Notes: a model not told the origin generated them from the sequence alone. A DNA stretch of 64,000 nucleotides from Actinokineospora iranica (GCF_900101685.1 NZ_FMZZ01000014.1:1-64000); one strand, 5' to 3'; shown: positions 1 to 9,204, counted from the first letter of the stretch. Numbers and translations: made by a program.

Positions 1-95
1 CGTGCCGCGTGCCGCGTGCCGCGTGCCGCGTGCCGCGTGCCGCGTGCCGCGTGCCGCGTGCCGCGTGCCGCGTGCCGCGTGCCGCGTGCCGCGTG
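1..95. repeat. 7-bp tandem repeat (cgtgccg)n
   Basis: About 13.5 perfect head-to-tail copies of CGTGCCG run from the window edge to position 95, so the array may extend further left. The unit is not a multiple of 3, but three units (21 bp) keep a frame, so open frames read through it on the + strand without being convincing genes. It lies downstream of the 3' end of the ABC exporter gene. Positions 96-222 show no gene or clear structure. Confidence 0.95.
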
Positions 96-222
96 GGTTC
101 CTGTTCCCCTGCTTTTTGGTCTTGGTTTCTGGTGTGCCCTCCTGGTCTGGGGTTGTGGTTGGGGCTGGTCGGTTCGGCCGGGTGGGTGGGGTGGCCGGTT
201 GCGCGCCGGTGGTTTCGACAGG

Positions 223-3200
223 TCAGCGGTGGGGGTGGGTGCCGCCGATCGTGACGTTGGCTGTGGGGGCGGGAGTGGGTGCGGCGGCGCTGGTGGTGGG
301 GTGGGGGTCCATGGTGCCGAGGCGCCAGAGGTGGGCGTAGTGGGCGTTTGCGGACAAGAGGTCTTTGTGGGTGCCCTGTTCGACTATGCGGCCGCCCGAC
401 ATGACGACGATCTTGTCGGCGCGGGCGGCGGTGGCTAGGCGGTGGGCGACGACGAAGGTGGTGCGTTTGCCCGCCACGCGTTCACTGGCGGTGAGGACGG
501 TGGATTCGGTTGCCGGGTCGAGGGCGGCGGTGGCCTCGTCCAGCAGGAGGATGTCCGGGTCGACCAGTTCGGCGCGGGCCAGGGCGATGAGCTGGCGTTG
601 GCCCGCGGAGAGGCCTTGGCCGCGTTCGCCGACCGGCTGGCGGAAACCTGCCGGGAGGGTCGCGACCATGGGCAGGGCGCCGACCGAGCGGACGGCCGAC
701 TCGACGCGGGCGGGTGGGGAGTCGGGGGCGCCGTAGGCGACGTTGCGGGCGATGTCGCCGGTGAACAGGTGGGCCTCCTGGGGGACGACACCGAGGCGCT
801 GGCGGTAGCCGGACAGGTCGTAGGAGCGCAGGTCGACGCCGTCGGCCAGGACCGCGCCGTCGGTGGGGTCGTAGAAGCGGGCGATCAGCTTGACGACCGT
901 GGACTTGCCAGCGCCGGTCGCGCCGACCAGGGCGACGGTCTCGCCTGGGCGGACGCGCAGGGAGATGTTCGAGACGGCTGGGCGGTCCGCGCCCGCGTAG
1001 GTGAAGGAGACATCGCGGAGTTCGATCTCGCCAGTGAGGCGCGCGGGCACGGGGACCGGGTCGGCGGGCGGGCGCACCGTGGTCGGGGTGCGCAGCAAAT
1101 CGGCGATGCGGCGCAGGCCGACCCTGGCCTGCTGGTATCCGTCGAACACGCCGGACAGTTGCTGCACCGGGGCGAAGAACAGGCCCAGATACAGCAGGAA
1201 CGCCAGTAGCACGCCGGGAGTCAGCTCGCCGTCGGCGACCCGGTGGGCGCCCACGATCAGGACAGCCGCCTGCCCGAAGCCGGACAGCATGGACACGAAC
1301 GGGAAATACGTCGCGATGTAGCGCTGCGCCCGCAGCCGCGTCCGCCGGTAGGCGTCGCTGCGTTCGGCGAACCGGCGCGCCGACACGTCCTCCCGGGTGT
1401 ACGCCTGCGCCACCCGCAGGCCGGAGACGTTCTCCTGCATGTCGGCGTTGACCGCGCTCACCCGGTCGCGGGCCTCGGCATAGGCCGCGGACGACAGCCG
1501 CTGGAAGATCACCGTGGCGACGAGCAGCACCGGAAGCACGGTCAACGCCACCAGCGCCAACGACAGGTCGGTGACCAGCAGCGCCACCGTCACCGCCACC
1601 ACCGTCAGCAGGCTCGCGGCGGCCGTGGTGAGCCCGGTCTGCAGGAACGTCGACAGCGCGTCGACGTCGGTCGTCATCCGGGTCATGATCCGCCCCGCCA
1701 TCTCGCGCTCGAAGTAGTCCAGGCCGAGCCGTTGCAGGTGGGCGTAGCTGCGGACGCGCAGCAGGTACAGCAGCCGCTCGCCCACGCGCGCCGTCAGCAC
1801 CGTGTTCACGGCGGTGTTCAGCCACATCACCCCGACCAGCGCCGCGGCGACGGCGGTGGCGACGAACAACGCCCCCGTCGCGCCGGTCAGCACGCCCGAG
1901 TCGATCCCGCTGCGGAACAGGGCGGGCAGCGCGACCGCGATCACCGAGTCGAGCACCACCAGCCCGAAGACCACCGCGAGCGCCGTCCGCGCCGGACGCA
2001 GCAGCCTGCGCAGCCGGAACCCGGGATCGGGCGCGGTCGGGTCCTCCCCGTGCAGATCGGGGCGCTCGACCGCGGGGGGCAGCGCCCGCACCCTGGCCAG
2101 CAACTCGTCCGTCGGCGGCACGTTCAGCGCGTCCGGCGAGCCGCCGCCCATCCGGCCGCGACCCACGGCGGTCGTCTTCTGCGTGTACAGCGCCGCGCCG
2201 GTCTGCGACTCGCCGCTGTCCTCCGGCCACAGCGACGGCGTCACCCCGTCCGGCCCTGGCATCAGGTCGGCGCCCGTGCGGCGGGTCGGGTCCTCGATCG
2301 CGTCGCCCGGCCCGGCCAGCAGCGACCGGTACAGCGCGCACCGCGCGTTCAGCTCCGCGTGCGTGCCGACATCGACGACCTTGCCGCCGTCGAGCACCGC
2401 GATCCGGTCGGCCAGCGCGAGGGTCGACCGGCGGTGCGCGACCAGCAGCGTCGTCCGGTCCGCGGTGACCTCGCGCAAGGTGTCGTGGATGGCGGACTCG
2501 GTGGCCGCGTCCACCGCGGACGTCGCGTCGTCGAGCACCAGCACGCGCGGGTCCGACAACAGCGCCCTGGCCAGCGCGACCCGCTGGCGTTGCCCGCCGG
2601 ACAGCGTCAGCCCGCGCTCGCCCACCACCGTGTCGTACCCGTCGGGCAGCGCTTCCACGAACTCGTGCGCCTGCGCGGCCTTCGCCGCCGCCCGGATGTC
2701 CTCGTCGGTGGCGTCCGGCCGCCCGTAGGCGATGTTCGCGCGCACCGAGTCGGAGAACAGGAACGCCTCCTCGAACACCACCCCGACCGTGCCGCGCAGC
2801 GACGACAGCCGCAGGTCGCGCACGTCGACCCCGTCGATCCGGATCGCACCAGACTGCACGTCGTAGAACCGGGGAAGCAGCAGCGACACCGTCGACTTGC
2901 CCGACCCGGCCGTGCCCACCAGCGCCAGCGTCTCGCCCGGCGACACCCGCAGCGACACCCCGTCCAGCACCGGCTCGCTGCGCGTGTACCCGAACCGGAC
3001 CCCGTCGAGCACCACGTCGACCGGCCCGTCCGGCACGTCGATCGCGTCCGGCTTGTCCACGACGTCGGGCTGCGAGTCGATCAGCTCGTAGACCCGCTCC
3101 ACCCCGGCCCGCGCGAGTTGCGCGTTGATCAGCAGTCCGGCGAGCAGCCGGGTCGGCCCGACCAGGTTCGCCACGTAGCTGGCGAACGCGAGGAACGTGC

Positions 3201-4032
3201 CCAGCGTGACCTGCCCGTTGAGCGCCAGGTAGCCGCCCAGCGCGAGCACCGCCACCTGCCCGGCCGATGGCATCGCCACCAGCGTCGCCGCGGGCCGCGA
3301 GGTCAGCTTCGCCGTGCGCATCCGCTCGGCGAACAGCGCCCGCGCGGTCTTCTCCAGCCGCGCGACCTCACGCGCCTCCTGGCCGAACCCCTTGACGACC
3401 CGCACGCCGGTGACGGTCTCCTCGACCTGCTGCGCGACGTCGGCCGCGCGCTGCTGCGCGGACCAGGTGGCCGGGAACAGGGTGGACCGGCTGCGCGTCG
3501 CCACGACCGCCACCACGGGGGTGACGACCAGCGCGACCACGGTCAGCATCGGTGAGAGCCAGAGCATCGCGCCGAGCGCCGCCAACCCGAACACGACGGT
3601 GCCGATCGACAGCGGCACCATCATCAGCAGGCCCTGGACCAACTGCAGGTCGTTGATCGACCGCGACACCACTTGCCCGGTGCGCATCGCGTCCTGCTTG
3701 CCGCCGTCGAGCCGCTGCACCGCGCCGAACACCGCCTGGCGCAAGTCGTGCTGCACGTCCAGGGCCAGCCTGCCGCCGAGATACCGGCGCAGGAACGCGC
3801 TGCCGAAGGTCAGCAACTCCATCGCGACCAGGGCCGCGACCAGCCAGCCCAGCCGTGCCGTCTCGCCATCGACCGCGTCGTCCACGACGAACTTCACCAG
3901 CAGCGGGCCCGCCGCCTGGAAGCCGACGCCGATCACCGACGCGACCACCGACAGCACGACCAAGCGGCGGTGCTGCCAGCAGGCGGCGGTCAGTCTGCGG
4001 ATCCAGCCGGGGGCTGTGGAGGTGTGGGGCAC
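223..4032 (-). CDS. Fused heterodimer-type ABC exporter (TMD-NBD-TMD-NBD)
   Basis: A 1269-residue protein carrying two complete ABC exporter halves in one chain, expected to export an unidentified lipophilic substrate across the cytoplasmic membrane. Half 1 has membrane helices at about residues 20-300 and an NBD with Walker A GTAGSGKST (~375), signature LSGGQ (~480) and Walker B VLVLDD (~498). Half 2 has helices at ~690-960 and an NBD with GATGAGKST (~1040), a variant signature LSAGQ (~1140) and canonical LLLDE (~1160). The catalytic glutamate after Walker B is Asp in NBD1 and Glu in NBD2. This is the usual asymmetry of heterodimeric exporters with one degenerate ATP site. Most actinobacterial relatives are two adjacent genes, so the fusion is notable. 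The start is GTG at 4032. Substrate unknown. Confidence 0.93.
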   Translation of the reverse strand: MPHTSTAPGWIRRLTAACWQHRRLVVLSVVASVIGVGFQAAGPLLVKFVVDDAVDGETARLGWLVAALVAMELLTFGSAFLRRYLGGRLALDVQHDLRQAVFGAVQRLDGGKQDAMRTGQVVSRSINDLQLVQGLLMMVPLSIGTVVFGLAALGAMLWLSPMLTVVALVVTPVVAVVATRSRSTLFPATWSAQQRAADVAQQVEETVTGVRVVKGFGQEAREVARLEKTARALFAERMRTAKLTSRPAATLVAMPSAGQVAVLALGGYLALNGQVTLGTFLAFASYVANLVGPTRLLAGLLINAQLARAGVERVYELIDSQPDVVDKPDAIDVPDGPVDVVLDGVRFGYTRSEPVLDGVSLRVSPGETLALVGTAGSGKSTVSLLLPRFYDVQSGAIRIDGVDVRDLRLSSLRGTVGVVFEEAFLFSDSVRANIAYGRPDATDEDIRAAAKAAQAHEFVEALPDGYDTVVGERGLTLSGGQRQRVALARALLSDPRVLVLDDATSAVDAATESAIHDTLREVTADRTTLLVAHRRSTLALADRIAVLDGGKVVDVGTHAELNARCALYRSLLAGPGDAIEDPTRRTGADLMPGPDGVTPSLWPEDSGESQTGAALYTQKTTAVGRGRMGGGSPDALNVPPTDELLARVRALPPAVERPDLHGEDPTAPDPGFRLRRLLRPARTALAVVFGLVVLDSVIAVALPALFRSGIDSGVLTGATGALFVATAVAAALVGVMWLNTAVNTVLTARVGERLLYLLRVRSYAHLQRLGLDYFEREMAGRIMTRMTTDVDALSTFLQTGLTTAAASLLTVVAVTVALLVTDLSLALVALTVLPVLLVATVIFQRLSSAAYAEARDRVSAVNADMQENVSGLRVAQAYTREDVSARRFAERSDAYRRTRLRAQRYIATYFPFVSMLSGFGQAAVLIVGAHRVADGELTPGVLLAFLLYLGLFFAPVQQLSGVFDGYQQARVGLRRIADLLRTPTTVRPPADPVPVPARLTGEIELRDVSFTYAGADRPAVSNISLRVRPGETVALVGATGAGKSTVVKLIARFYDPTDGAVLADGVDLRSYDLSGYRQRLGVVPQEAHLFTGDIARNVAYGAPDSPPARVESAVRSVGALPMVATLPAGFRQPVGERGQGLSAGQRQLIALARAELVDPDILLLDEATAALDPATESTVLTASERVAGKRTTFVVAHRLATAARADKIVVMSGGRIVEQGTHKDLLSANAHYAHLWRLGTMDPHPTTSAAAPTPAPTANVTIGGTHPHR

Positions 4033-4047
4033 CTAGCCAGATTAGGT

Positions 4048-4080
4048 CCGGGCCGCACTCCGTGGGGGAGTGCGGCCCGG
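4048..4080 (-). terminator. Strong hairpin terminator
   Basis: A perfect 14-bp stem (4048-4061 with 4067-4080) closes a 5-nt loop between the ABC-2 permease gene stop (4111) and the start of the fused exporter gene (4032). It probably separates the two minus-strand units. No clear U-tract follows, which is common in actinobacteria. Confidence 0.75.
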
Positions 4081-4110
4081 GGCCTGTGGATAACTTCGGG
4101 CTGTGGATAA

Positions 4111-5019
4111 CTACGTGATGTCCCGCCGCTGATTCCGGATGATTCCGGTCATGAAGAACAACGCCGTCCAGCCGAGGAAGATCAACCCGCTGATCCACAG
4201 CGAGAACGCGCCGGGAGCGCCCGCGGAGAACCGGATGATCTCCTCGATGGTCTCCTGCCTGCTCGCGGGGATCGCCGCGCCGCCACGGTTGAACACGAGT
4301 GTCTGGATCTGCTCGAACAGCAGCGCGGCGGCGGTCGAGCCGGTGAGGCCGTTAGCCGAGCCGTTCGGCAGGAAACCGGGGAGGTTGGAGCCCTCGGTCG
4401 TGCCGAAGAGCACCACTTCGCCGAAGGGGCCGACGACGAGCGCGTAGATCAGCAGGATCACCAGCGCTCCCACCGGCGAGCCGATCAGCGCGCCGACCCC
4501 GAGGCCGACGAGCGTCCACAGGATGCACATGATCATGCCCGCGAGCACGATCAGGAACCACTGCTCGCCCTCGGGCAGGAGGTTGGTGTCCGAGCCGATC
4601 AGGGTGCCCAGGCTCGCCGCCGCGCTGATGACCAGGCCGAAGATCGCGCCCCACAGCACGTACGTGATCGCCTTCGCGCCCAGCACGCTCGCGCGGGAGG
4701 GGGCGGTGAGGAACGTCGTGGTGATCGTCTTGCGGCTCAACTCGCTGGCCAGGCCGAGCGCGCCGAAGATCATCGGGAAGATCGAGGCGATGTTGATGCT
4801 GCGCGCCAGCGCGATCACCGACCAGGACATCTCGTCGACGGGCACGTCGAAGTTGCGGAGCTCAGGCTCATTGGTGACGTCGTTGATGAGTTCTCCGGTG
4901 ACTGCCGACCAGCCCCATGCCCAGAGGACGGCCAGCACGACAGCCGGGATCATTAGGCCCCACCACAGCTTGGTGGTGAGGATCTTGCGGAACTCGGCGT
5001 TGATCAGCCTGCCCATCAC
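4111..5019 (-). CDS. ABC-2 type transporter permease
   Basis: A 302-residue membrane protein with about six hydrophobic segments. It has the layout of ABC-2 permeases: a short N-terminal cytosolic stretch, a first helix near residues 20-40, a large external loop, then five clustered helices ending near residue 295. Its ATG overlaps the stop of the upstream ATPase gene by four bases (ATGA), so the two are translationally coupled and form one transporter. The substrate cannot be read from sequence; lipid, peptide or drug export are all possible. Confidence 0.88.
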   Translation of the reverse strand: MMGRLINAEFRKILTTKLWWGLMIPAVVLAVLWAWGWSAVTGELINDVTNEPELRNFDVPVDEMSWSVIALARSINIASIFPMIFGALGLASELSRKTITTTFLTAPSRASVLGAKAITYVLWGAIFGLVISAAASLGTLIGSDTNLLPEGEQWFLIVLAGMIMCILWTLVGLGVGALIGSPVGALVILLIYALVVGPFGEVVLFGTTEGSNLPGFLPNGSANGLTGSTAAALLFEQIQTLVFNRGGAAIPASRQETIEEIIRFSAGAPGAFSLWISGLIFLGWTALFFMTGIIRNQRRDIT

Positions 5020-6869
5020 GCGTTGCCCCCCTGTCCGGTCGGGTTCTGTTGCGACTCCGGCGGCGGTGGGGCCTGCGGGACGTCCACCGGCCGCGGCGCG
5101 GGCGGCACGGCGTCAGCCGCGGGCGGCTGGTTCGACGCCGTGTCCTGTGCCGGGTTCTGATCTGCCCCTGCCGGGGTCGACGGGGACGCCGCCGGGGTCG
5201 GGTGGGACGGCGGTGTCTCCGCCGCAGGCTCCTGGGGCTCCGGGCTCCGCGCCGGGGGATGCTCCGGCGTCGGGCCTTGTCCGGGGGTCTGGGAGGGCGG
5301 CGGGGTTTGGGCCGCGGCCTGCTGCGTTTCCGGGGTCGCGGGCGTGGCCTGGTAGGACGCCGGAAGCTGCTCGCCGACCTGGTGTGGCGCTGCCTGGTAG
5401 GGCGAGGGAGTCTGCGCCGCAGCCGGGTAGGGCTGGGCGAAACCGGGCTGCTGGCCACTCTGCTGCGGCGCGAAGGCCTGCGAGTCGCCCTGGGGCGGAG
5501 CGAAAGGCTGCGGGTTGTTGCCCTCGGCAGGCGCGAAGGTCTGCGGCGCGCCTTGGGGTGGCGCGAACGCCTGTGGGTTGCCTTGGGGTGGCGCGAAGGC
5601 TTGTGGGTTGCCTTGGGGCGGGACAGCTTGGTGCTGTGTTCCTTGAGGCGGTTGGTAAGCCCGCGGGTCGCCCTGGGGTGGGGTTTGGTGGGGTGGCGCG
5701 AAGGCCTGGGGGTCGCCCTGGAAGGGCAGGGTGATCTGCGGGGTGCCCGGAGAAGGGGTGTGGACCGGCTGGGGGCCGCCCTGCGGCGGGGTGCCCGGCG
5801 GGGCGTAGCCCTGCTGCTGGTAGCCCTGCTGCTGATAAGGCTGCTGCTGGTAGGGCTGCTGGTGCTGCGGACCCTGTTGGTACTGCGGCACGCCATAGCC
5901 GGGTGCGCTGGGGGCTGCCCACTGGCCGCTGGTCAGGCGGAAGAACAGCTGCTCCAGGTCGACCCGTTCCTCCTGCACCCCGTACAGCGCCGTCCCGGCC
6001 TTCGCGGCGATATCGCCGATCTGCTGGACGGTGGCGTCGACTACGGCGATCTTGCCGTCGGGGGTGGGGGTGATGCCGGTGATGCCCGCCGCCTGGAGGG
6101 CGGTGGCCAGAGCGGTGGGGTCGGCGGGTTGGACGATCACGCGGGACTGCTGTGAGCGGCGCAGGTCGTCGAGCTTGCCGTAGTACATGGTCTGGCCGCG
6201 GCTGACGATCACCACCTGGTCGATGGTCTGCTCGACCTCGGCGAGCAGGTGGCTGGAGATCAGCACCGTGCGGCCGGAGGCGGCGAACGCCTTGAGGAAG
6301 GTGCGCAGCCAGGCGATGCCCTCGGGGTCCAGGCCGTTGGCGGGCTCATCGAGCACCAGGACCTGCGGGTCGCCCAGCAGCGCGGTCGCCAAGGCCAGGC
6401 GCTGCTTCATGCCCAGCGAGAAGCCGCCCGCCGCCCGGTTGGCCGCGGCGCCGAGGCCGACCAACCCTAGAACCTCGTCGGCGCGCTGGTCCGTCAAACC
6501 CATCGCCGCCGTGTAGACCCGGAGGTGGTTGATCGCCGTGCGCTTCGGGTGGAAACCCTGGGCCTCCAGCACCGCCCCCACGACCCGGCCCGGGTTGCCC
6601 AACCCGGCGAAGGGCTGGCCGTTGATCGTGGCGAACCCCGACGTCGGCCGGACCAACCCCAGCAGCATCCGCAGCGTCGTGGTCTTGCCCGCGCCGTTGG
6701 GCCCGAGGAAACCGGTCACCGAACCCGGCTCGACGTGGAAACTCAGGTTCTGCACCGCGGCGACCGGACCGAAGTTCTTGGTCAAGTTCTGCACCACGAT
6801 GCGACCGCTACCGTCCTGCACAGGCCCCTCCAGCTCGCCAGGCGTGTCGTGGCGGCCATCTTGCCGCAT
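5016..6869 (-). CDS. ABC transporter ATPase with long Pro/Gln-rich C-terminal tail
   Basis: A 617-residue ATPase partner of the following permease. The first ~313 residues form a normal ABC-2-type ATPase: Walker A GPNGAGKTT near residue 57, a signature region FSLGMKQRLALA, and Walker B VLVLDEP near 170. The remaining ~300 residues are low-complexity and rich in Pro, Gln, Ala and Gly, with tyrosine/glutamine repeats (PYQQQ, GYQQQ) and repeated ~10-12-residue units of the type PQGNPQAFAP. Relatives normally end shortly after the ATPase domain. The tail is probably disordered, and its role is unknown. I chose ATG 6869; an in-frame start at 6950 would add 27 unlike residues. Confidence 0.88.
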   Translation of the reverse strand: MRQDGRHDTPGELEGPVQDGSGRIVVQNLTKNFGPVAAVQNLSFHVEPGSVTGFLGPNGAGKTTTLRMLLGLVRPTSGFATINGQPFAGLGNPGRVVGAVLEAQGFHPKRTAINHLRVYTAAMGLTDQRADEVLGLVGLGAAANRAAGGFSLGMKQRLALATALLGDPQVLVLDEPANGLDPEGIAWLRTFLKAFAASGRTVLISSHLLAEVEQTIDQVVIVSRGQTMYYGKLDDLRRSQQSRVIVQPADPTALATALQAAGITGITPTPDGKIAVVDATVQQIGDIAAKAGTALYGVQEERVDLEQLFFRLTSGQWAAPSAPGYGVPQYQQGPQHQQPYQQQPYQQQGYQQQGYAPPGTPPQGGPQPVHTPSPGTPQITLPFQGDPQAFAPPHQTPPQGDPRAYQPPQGTQHQAVPPQGNPQAFAPPQGNPQAFAPPQGAPQTFAPAEGNNPQPFAPPQGDSQAFAPQQSGQQPGFAQPYPAAAQTPSPYQAAPHQVGEQLPASYQATPATPETQQAAAQTPPPSQTPGQGPTPEHPPARSPEPQEPAAETPPSHPTPAASPSTPAGADQNPAQDTASNQPPAADAVPPAPRPVDVPQAPPPPESQQNPTGQGGNA

Positions 6870-6956
6870 CGTGACACTCCGCGTCCGGGTAGGGCGCGGA
6901 ACGCCGAGCAAGCCAACGGGCAGGTCACCCTGAATTGGGTGGGCGGTCACCGAGTG

Positions 6957-7412
6957 TCAGTACTGGCGTTCCCTTACCGGGGCGCGGTGCACCGGCTCCA
7001 TCGGGACGACCGGCGGCTCGGGAGGCGCTTGCGCCCGCGCCCCGGCAGGCTTCTCCTGCGGCACCAACACAGCCTGCCTGCCGAACGGATTCCGCAGCGG
7101 CCGCTTCCGGTCCCGGTGCGCCACACCCTCGCCGATCAGATGCTCATGCGCCATCCGCCACACCTGACACGGCCACCGCAGCCCGCGGAAACCCCGCAGG
7201 CTCGCCGCCCCCGCCGGACACGCCCGGCACCGGCTCTCCTCATCCGGTTGGTGCACCGTCAGCAGCAACCGCCACCCATCGGCCAACCGGCTGATCTCAC
7301 TGCGCGCCAACGGCAACAACGTGGACTCGTCCGCCGTCCCCGCCACCTCGTCCAGCAGCGCCAACCGCGCCAGCACCGCCGCCCGCAACGCCTCGTCCCC
7401 ACGCACCGGCAT
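6957..7412 (-). CDS. Hypothetical protein with a Cys-x2-Cys motif
   Basis: A 151-residue protein of unknown function. It has a predicted helical N-terminal half (residues ~5-60) followed by SRCRACPAG and a further cysteine in WPCQVWR, which could form a metal-binding or redox site (inference). The C-terminus is basic, then proline-rich. Its ATG overlaps the stop of the upstream 66-residue gene by one base (TGATG), so the two are probably translated together. The pairing resembles small conserved hypothetical pairs I recall from Pseudonocardiaceae. Confidence 0.65.
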   Translation of the reverse strand: MPVRGDEALRAAVLARLALLDEVAGTADESTLLPLARSEISRLADGWRLLLTVHQPDEESRCRACPAGAASLRGFRGLRWPCQVWRMAHEHLIGEGVAHRDRKRPLRNPFGRQAVLVPQEKPAGARAQAPPEPPVVPMEPVHRAPVRERQY

Positions 7413-7612
7413 CACCCGGCCCGCACGTTGTCCGCGCGACCCGCCGCCTGGTCCAACACCACGCCGAGCGACCGCGTCTGCTGGGCGGACAACACCGCGG
7501 ACGCCCCAGGCGGGGGAACCAAGACGACCAGATCGTCCTCCACCAACACCGTCAACGCGCGATCTCGGCCGAAGGGATCGTGGCAGCCGAGGCACCACCG
7601 AGGCTCAGTCAC
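7412..7612 (-). CDS. Small hypothetical protein, WCLGCHDPF N-terminus
   Basis: A 66-residue protein starting with GTG at 7612. The N-terminus carries a Cys-x2-Cys-His cluster (WCLGCHDPFGR), suggesting metal binding. The rest is a short hydrophobic and basic sequence. It precedes and is coupled (TGATG) to the next minus-strand gene, which also has a Cys-x2-Cys motif. I do not recognise a named family. Confidence 0.6.
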   Translation of the reverse strand: MTEPRWCLGCHDPFGRDRALTVLVEDDLVVLVPPPGASAVLSAQQTRSLGVVLDQAAGRADNVRAG

Positions 7613-7776
7613 CGATGAGGCATCGGCGCGCCGACCCGGCCACCGTAGCGCCGACCGGCGGTTTCACCCCGATGCGCGGTTTCTCACCCGAAAGGGTCCA
7701 TTATCTGTGAGGAAGTAATCACGACTCGCCCGCCCCCAGTGCAGCGAACCGCGCCGAATGTGCCTAAGCTATAGGT

Positions 7777-7821
7777 GGCGGCCCGCTCCCAGTGACCCCC
7801 AGGCTGGTTGAGCGGGCCGCC
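7777..7821 (-). terminator. Hairpin terminator downstream of ald
   Basis: GGCGGCCCGCTC (7777-7788) pairs perfectly with GAGCGGGCCGCC (7810-7821) across a 21-nt loop. It lies about 260 nt past the ald stop and upstream of the next minus-strand gene, so it most likely ends the ald transcript. The rest of 7613-8082 holds no gene I can support; the + strand from 8041 on is unusually G-rich. Confidence 0.65.
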
Positions 7822-8041
7822 CTCACACCTCCCCCTCCCATGCTCGCGGAGAGCGCGAGCCGGTGGTGTTCGTCAGTGTTGGCCGGGGGGCCGAGCCCCC
7901 CGAGCCCCCCACGGTGCGGCTGGTTCCTGACCCGGCGTTGTTCTGTGTGGGCCTGTGGGTGGTTGATGGTGACTGGTGTCCGATCCCGACGTTTCTATAG
8001 GACCGTCCACATGCCTCACCTGCGGCGTGTGCCAGGGGACT

Positions 8042-8137
8042 GGGGTGGGGCAGGGCAGGCGGGGGCGGGGGCATAGAGGGGGTTAGGGGGTTAGGGCGGT
8101 TTGTAGGGGGGTTTGGGGGAGGGTGGGGTGGGTGTGG
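8042..8137 (+). other. G-run cluster with G-quadruplex potential
   Basis: Many runs of three to six guanines separated by short spacers occur on the + strand, including two GGTTAGGG steps near 8080-8097. The tract covers the last codons of ald (as the template strand) and its 3' flank. Such spacing fits the G-quadruplex pattern, but no function is shown. Confidence 0.5.
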
Positions 8138-9204
8138 GCTACTTGGGGGTTGGTTAGGGCGCCTGCGTGGGTGTTGAGGCCGTGGGCGAGGGTTTGGGAG
8201 GTTTGGAGGGCTTGGCGCCAGCCTTGGGTGGCTAGGGACTGGGTGTGGGGGAGGGTGGCGTTGGTGAGGGCGTAGGTGGAGGTTCTTGGGACTGCGCCGG
8301 GCATGTTGGCCACGCAGTAGAAGAGGGAGTCGTGGACCTGGTAGGTGGGGTTCGCGTGGGTGGTGGGGTGGGAGTCTTCGAAGCAGCCGCCCTGGTCTAT
8401 GGCTATGTCTACTAGTACTGAGCCGGGCTTCATGTGGGCGACGACGGTGTTGCTGATGAGTTTGGGGGCCTTGGCGCCGGGGATGAGGACTGCGCCGATC
8501 AAGAGGTCTGCGGTCTTTGCTGCCTGTTCTATGGCGTAGTGGGTTGAGGTGGTGGTTCTTACTTGGCCGTGGAACTGGGCGTTTATGTGGCGCAGGCGGT
8601 CGATGTTGGTGTCCAGGACCTCGACTTCCGCGCCCATGCCGTGGGCGATGGTGGTGGCGTTGACGCCCGCCACGCCGCCGCCGATGACCACTACCTTCGC
8701 GGGGTGGACGCCGGGGACGCCGCCGGGGAGGACGCCGCGGCCGCCGGAGGGGCGCATCAGGGCGAACGCGCCGACCTGGGGGGCCAGCCTGCCCGCGACC
8801 TCCGACATGGGGGCCAGCAGGGGCAGCGCGCCGGTTTCGGTCTGCACCGTCTCGTAGGCGATCGCGGTGGTGCCCGCGGCGAGCAGGGCCCGGGTCAGCG
8901 GCTCGTCCGCGGCCAGGTGCAGGTAGGTGAACAGGATCTGCTCGGACCGCAGGTACGGGTACTCGGCGGCGACGGGCTCCTTCACCTTCAGGACCAGTTC
9001 GCCCTCGGCCCACACGTCCTCGGCGTCGGCGAGGATCTTCGCGCCCGCGCCCAGGTACTCCTCGTCGGTGATCGCCGAGCCCAGGCCAGCGCCCGCCTCG
9101 ACGAACACGGTGTGGCCGTGGGCGGTCAGCTCGTGGGCGCCCGCTGGGGTCAGCGCCACCCGGTACTCGTGGTTCTTGACCTCTCGGGGAACGGCGATCT
9201 TCAC
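8083..9204 (-). CDS. ald: Alanine dehydrogenase
   Basis: NAD-dependent alanine dehydrogenase, interconverting L-alanine with pyruvate and ammonia. The 373 residues match the usual ~371. Visible landmarks are the N-terminus MKIAVPREVKNHEYRVALTP, the substrate-site segment LKVKEP with the conserved lysine, the histidine in TYLHLA, and the Rossmann glycines GGGVAGVNA with the acidic residue in VEVLD. I chose GTG at 9204, because GAGAGGA lies just upstream and it gives the canonical N-terminus. The 3' third is strikingly C/A-rich on the coding strand (many CAA, CTA and ACC codons), unlike the 5' part. A PucR-type regulator is encoded directly upstream and may control it. Confidence 0.95.
   Translation of the reverse strand: MKIAVPREVKNHEYRVALTPAGAHELTAHGHTVFVEAGAGLGSAITDEEYLGAGAKILADAEDVWAEGELVLKVKEPVAAEYPYLRSEQILFTYLHLAADEPLTRALLAAGTTAIAYETVQTETGALPLLAPMSEVAGRLAPQVGAFALMRPSGGRGVLPGGVPGVHPAKVVVIGGGVAGVNATTIAHGMGAEVEVLDTNIDRLRHINAQFHGQVRTTTSTHYAIEQAAKTADLLIGAVLIPGAKAPKLISNTVVAHMKPGSVLVDIAIDQGGCFEDSHPTTHANPTYQVHDSLFYCVANMPGAVPRTSTYALTNATLPHTQSLATQGWRQALQTSQTLAHGLNTHAGALTNPQVAHTHPTLPQTPLQTALTP

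Noticed and set aside
1-95. CRISPR-like array.
   Set aside because: The repeat unit is 7 bp with no spacers, so it is a simple tandem repeat.
1243-3555. A 770-codon open frame opposite the fused ABC exporter.
   Set aside because: It is Arg/His/Gln/Gly-rich with no domain or ribosome-binding site. The opposite strand encodes an unmistakable ABC exporter, so this is a high-GC antisense shadow.
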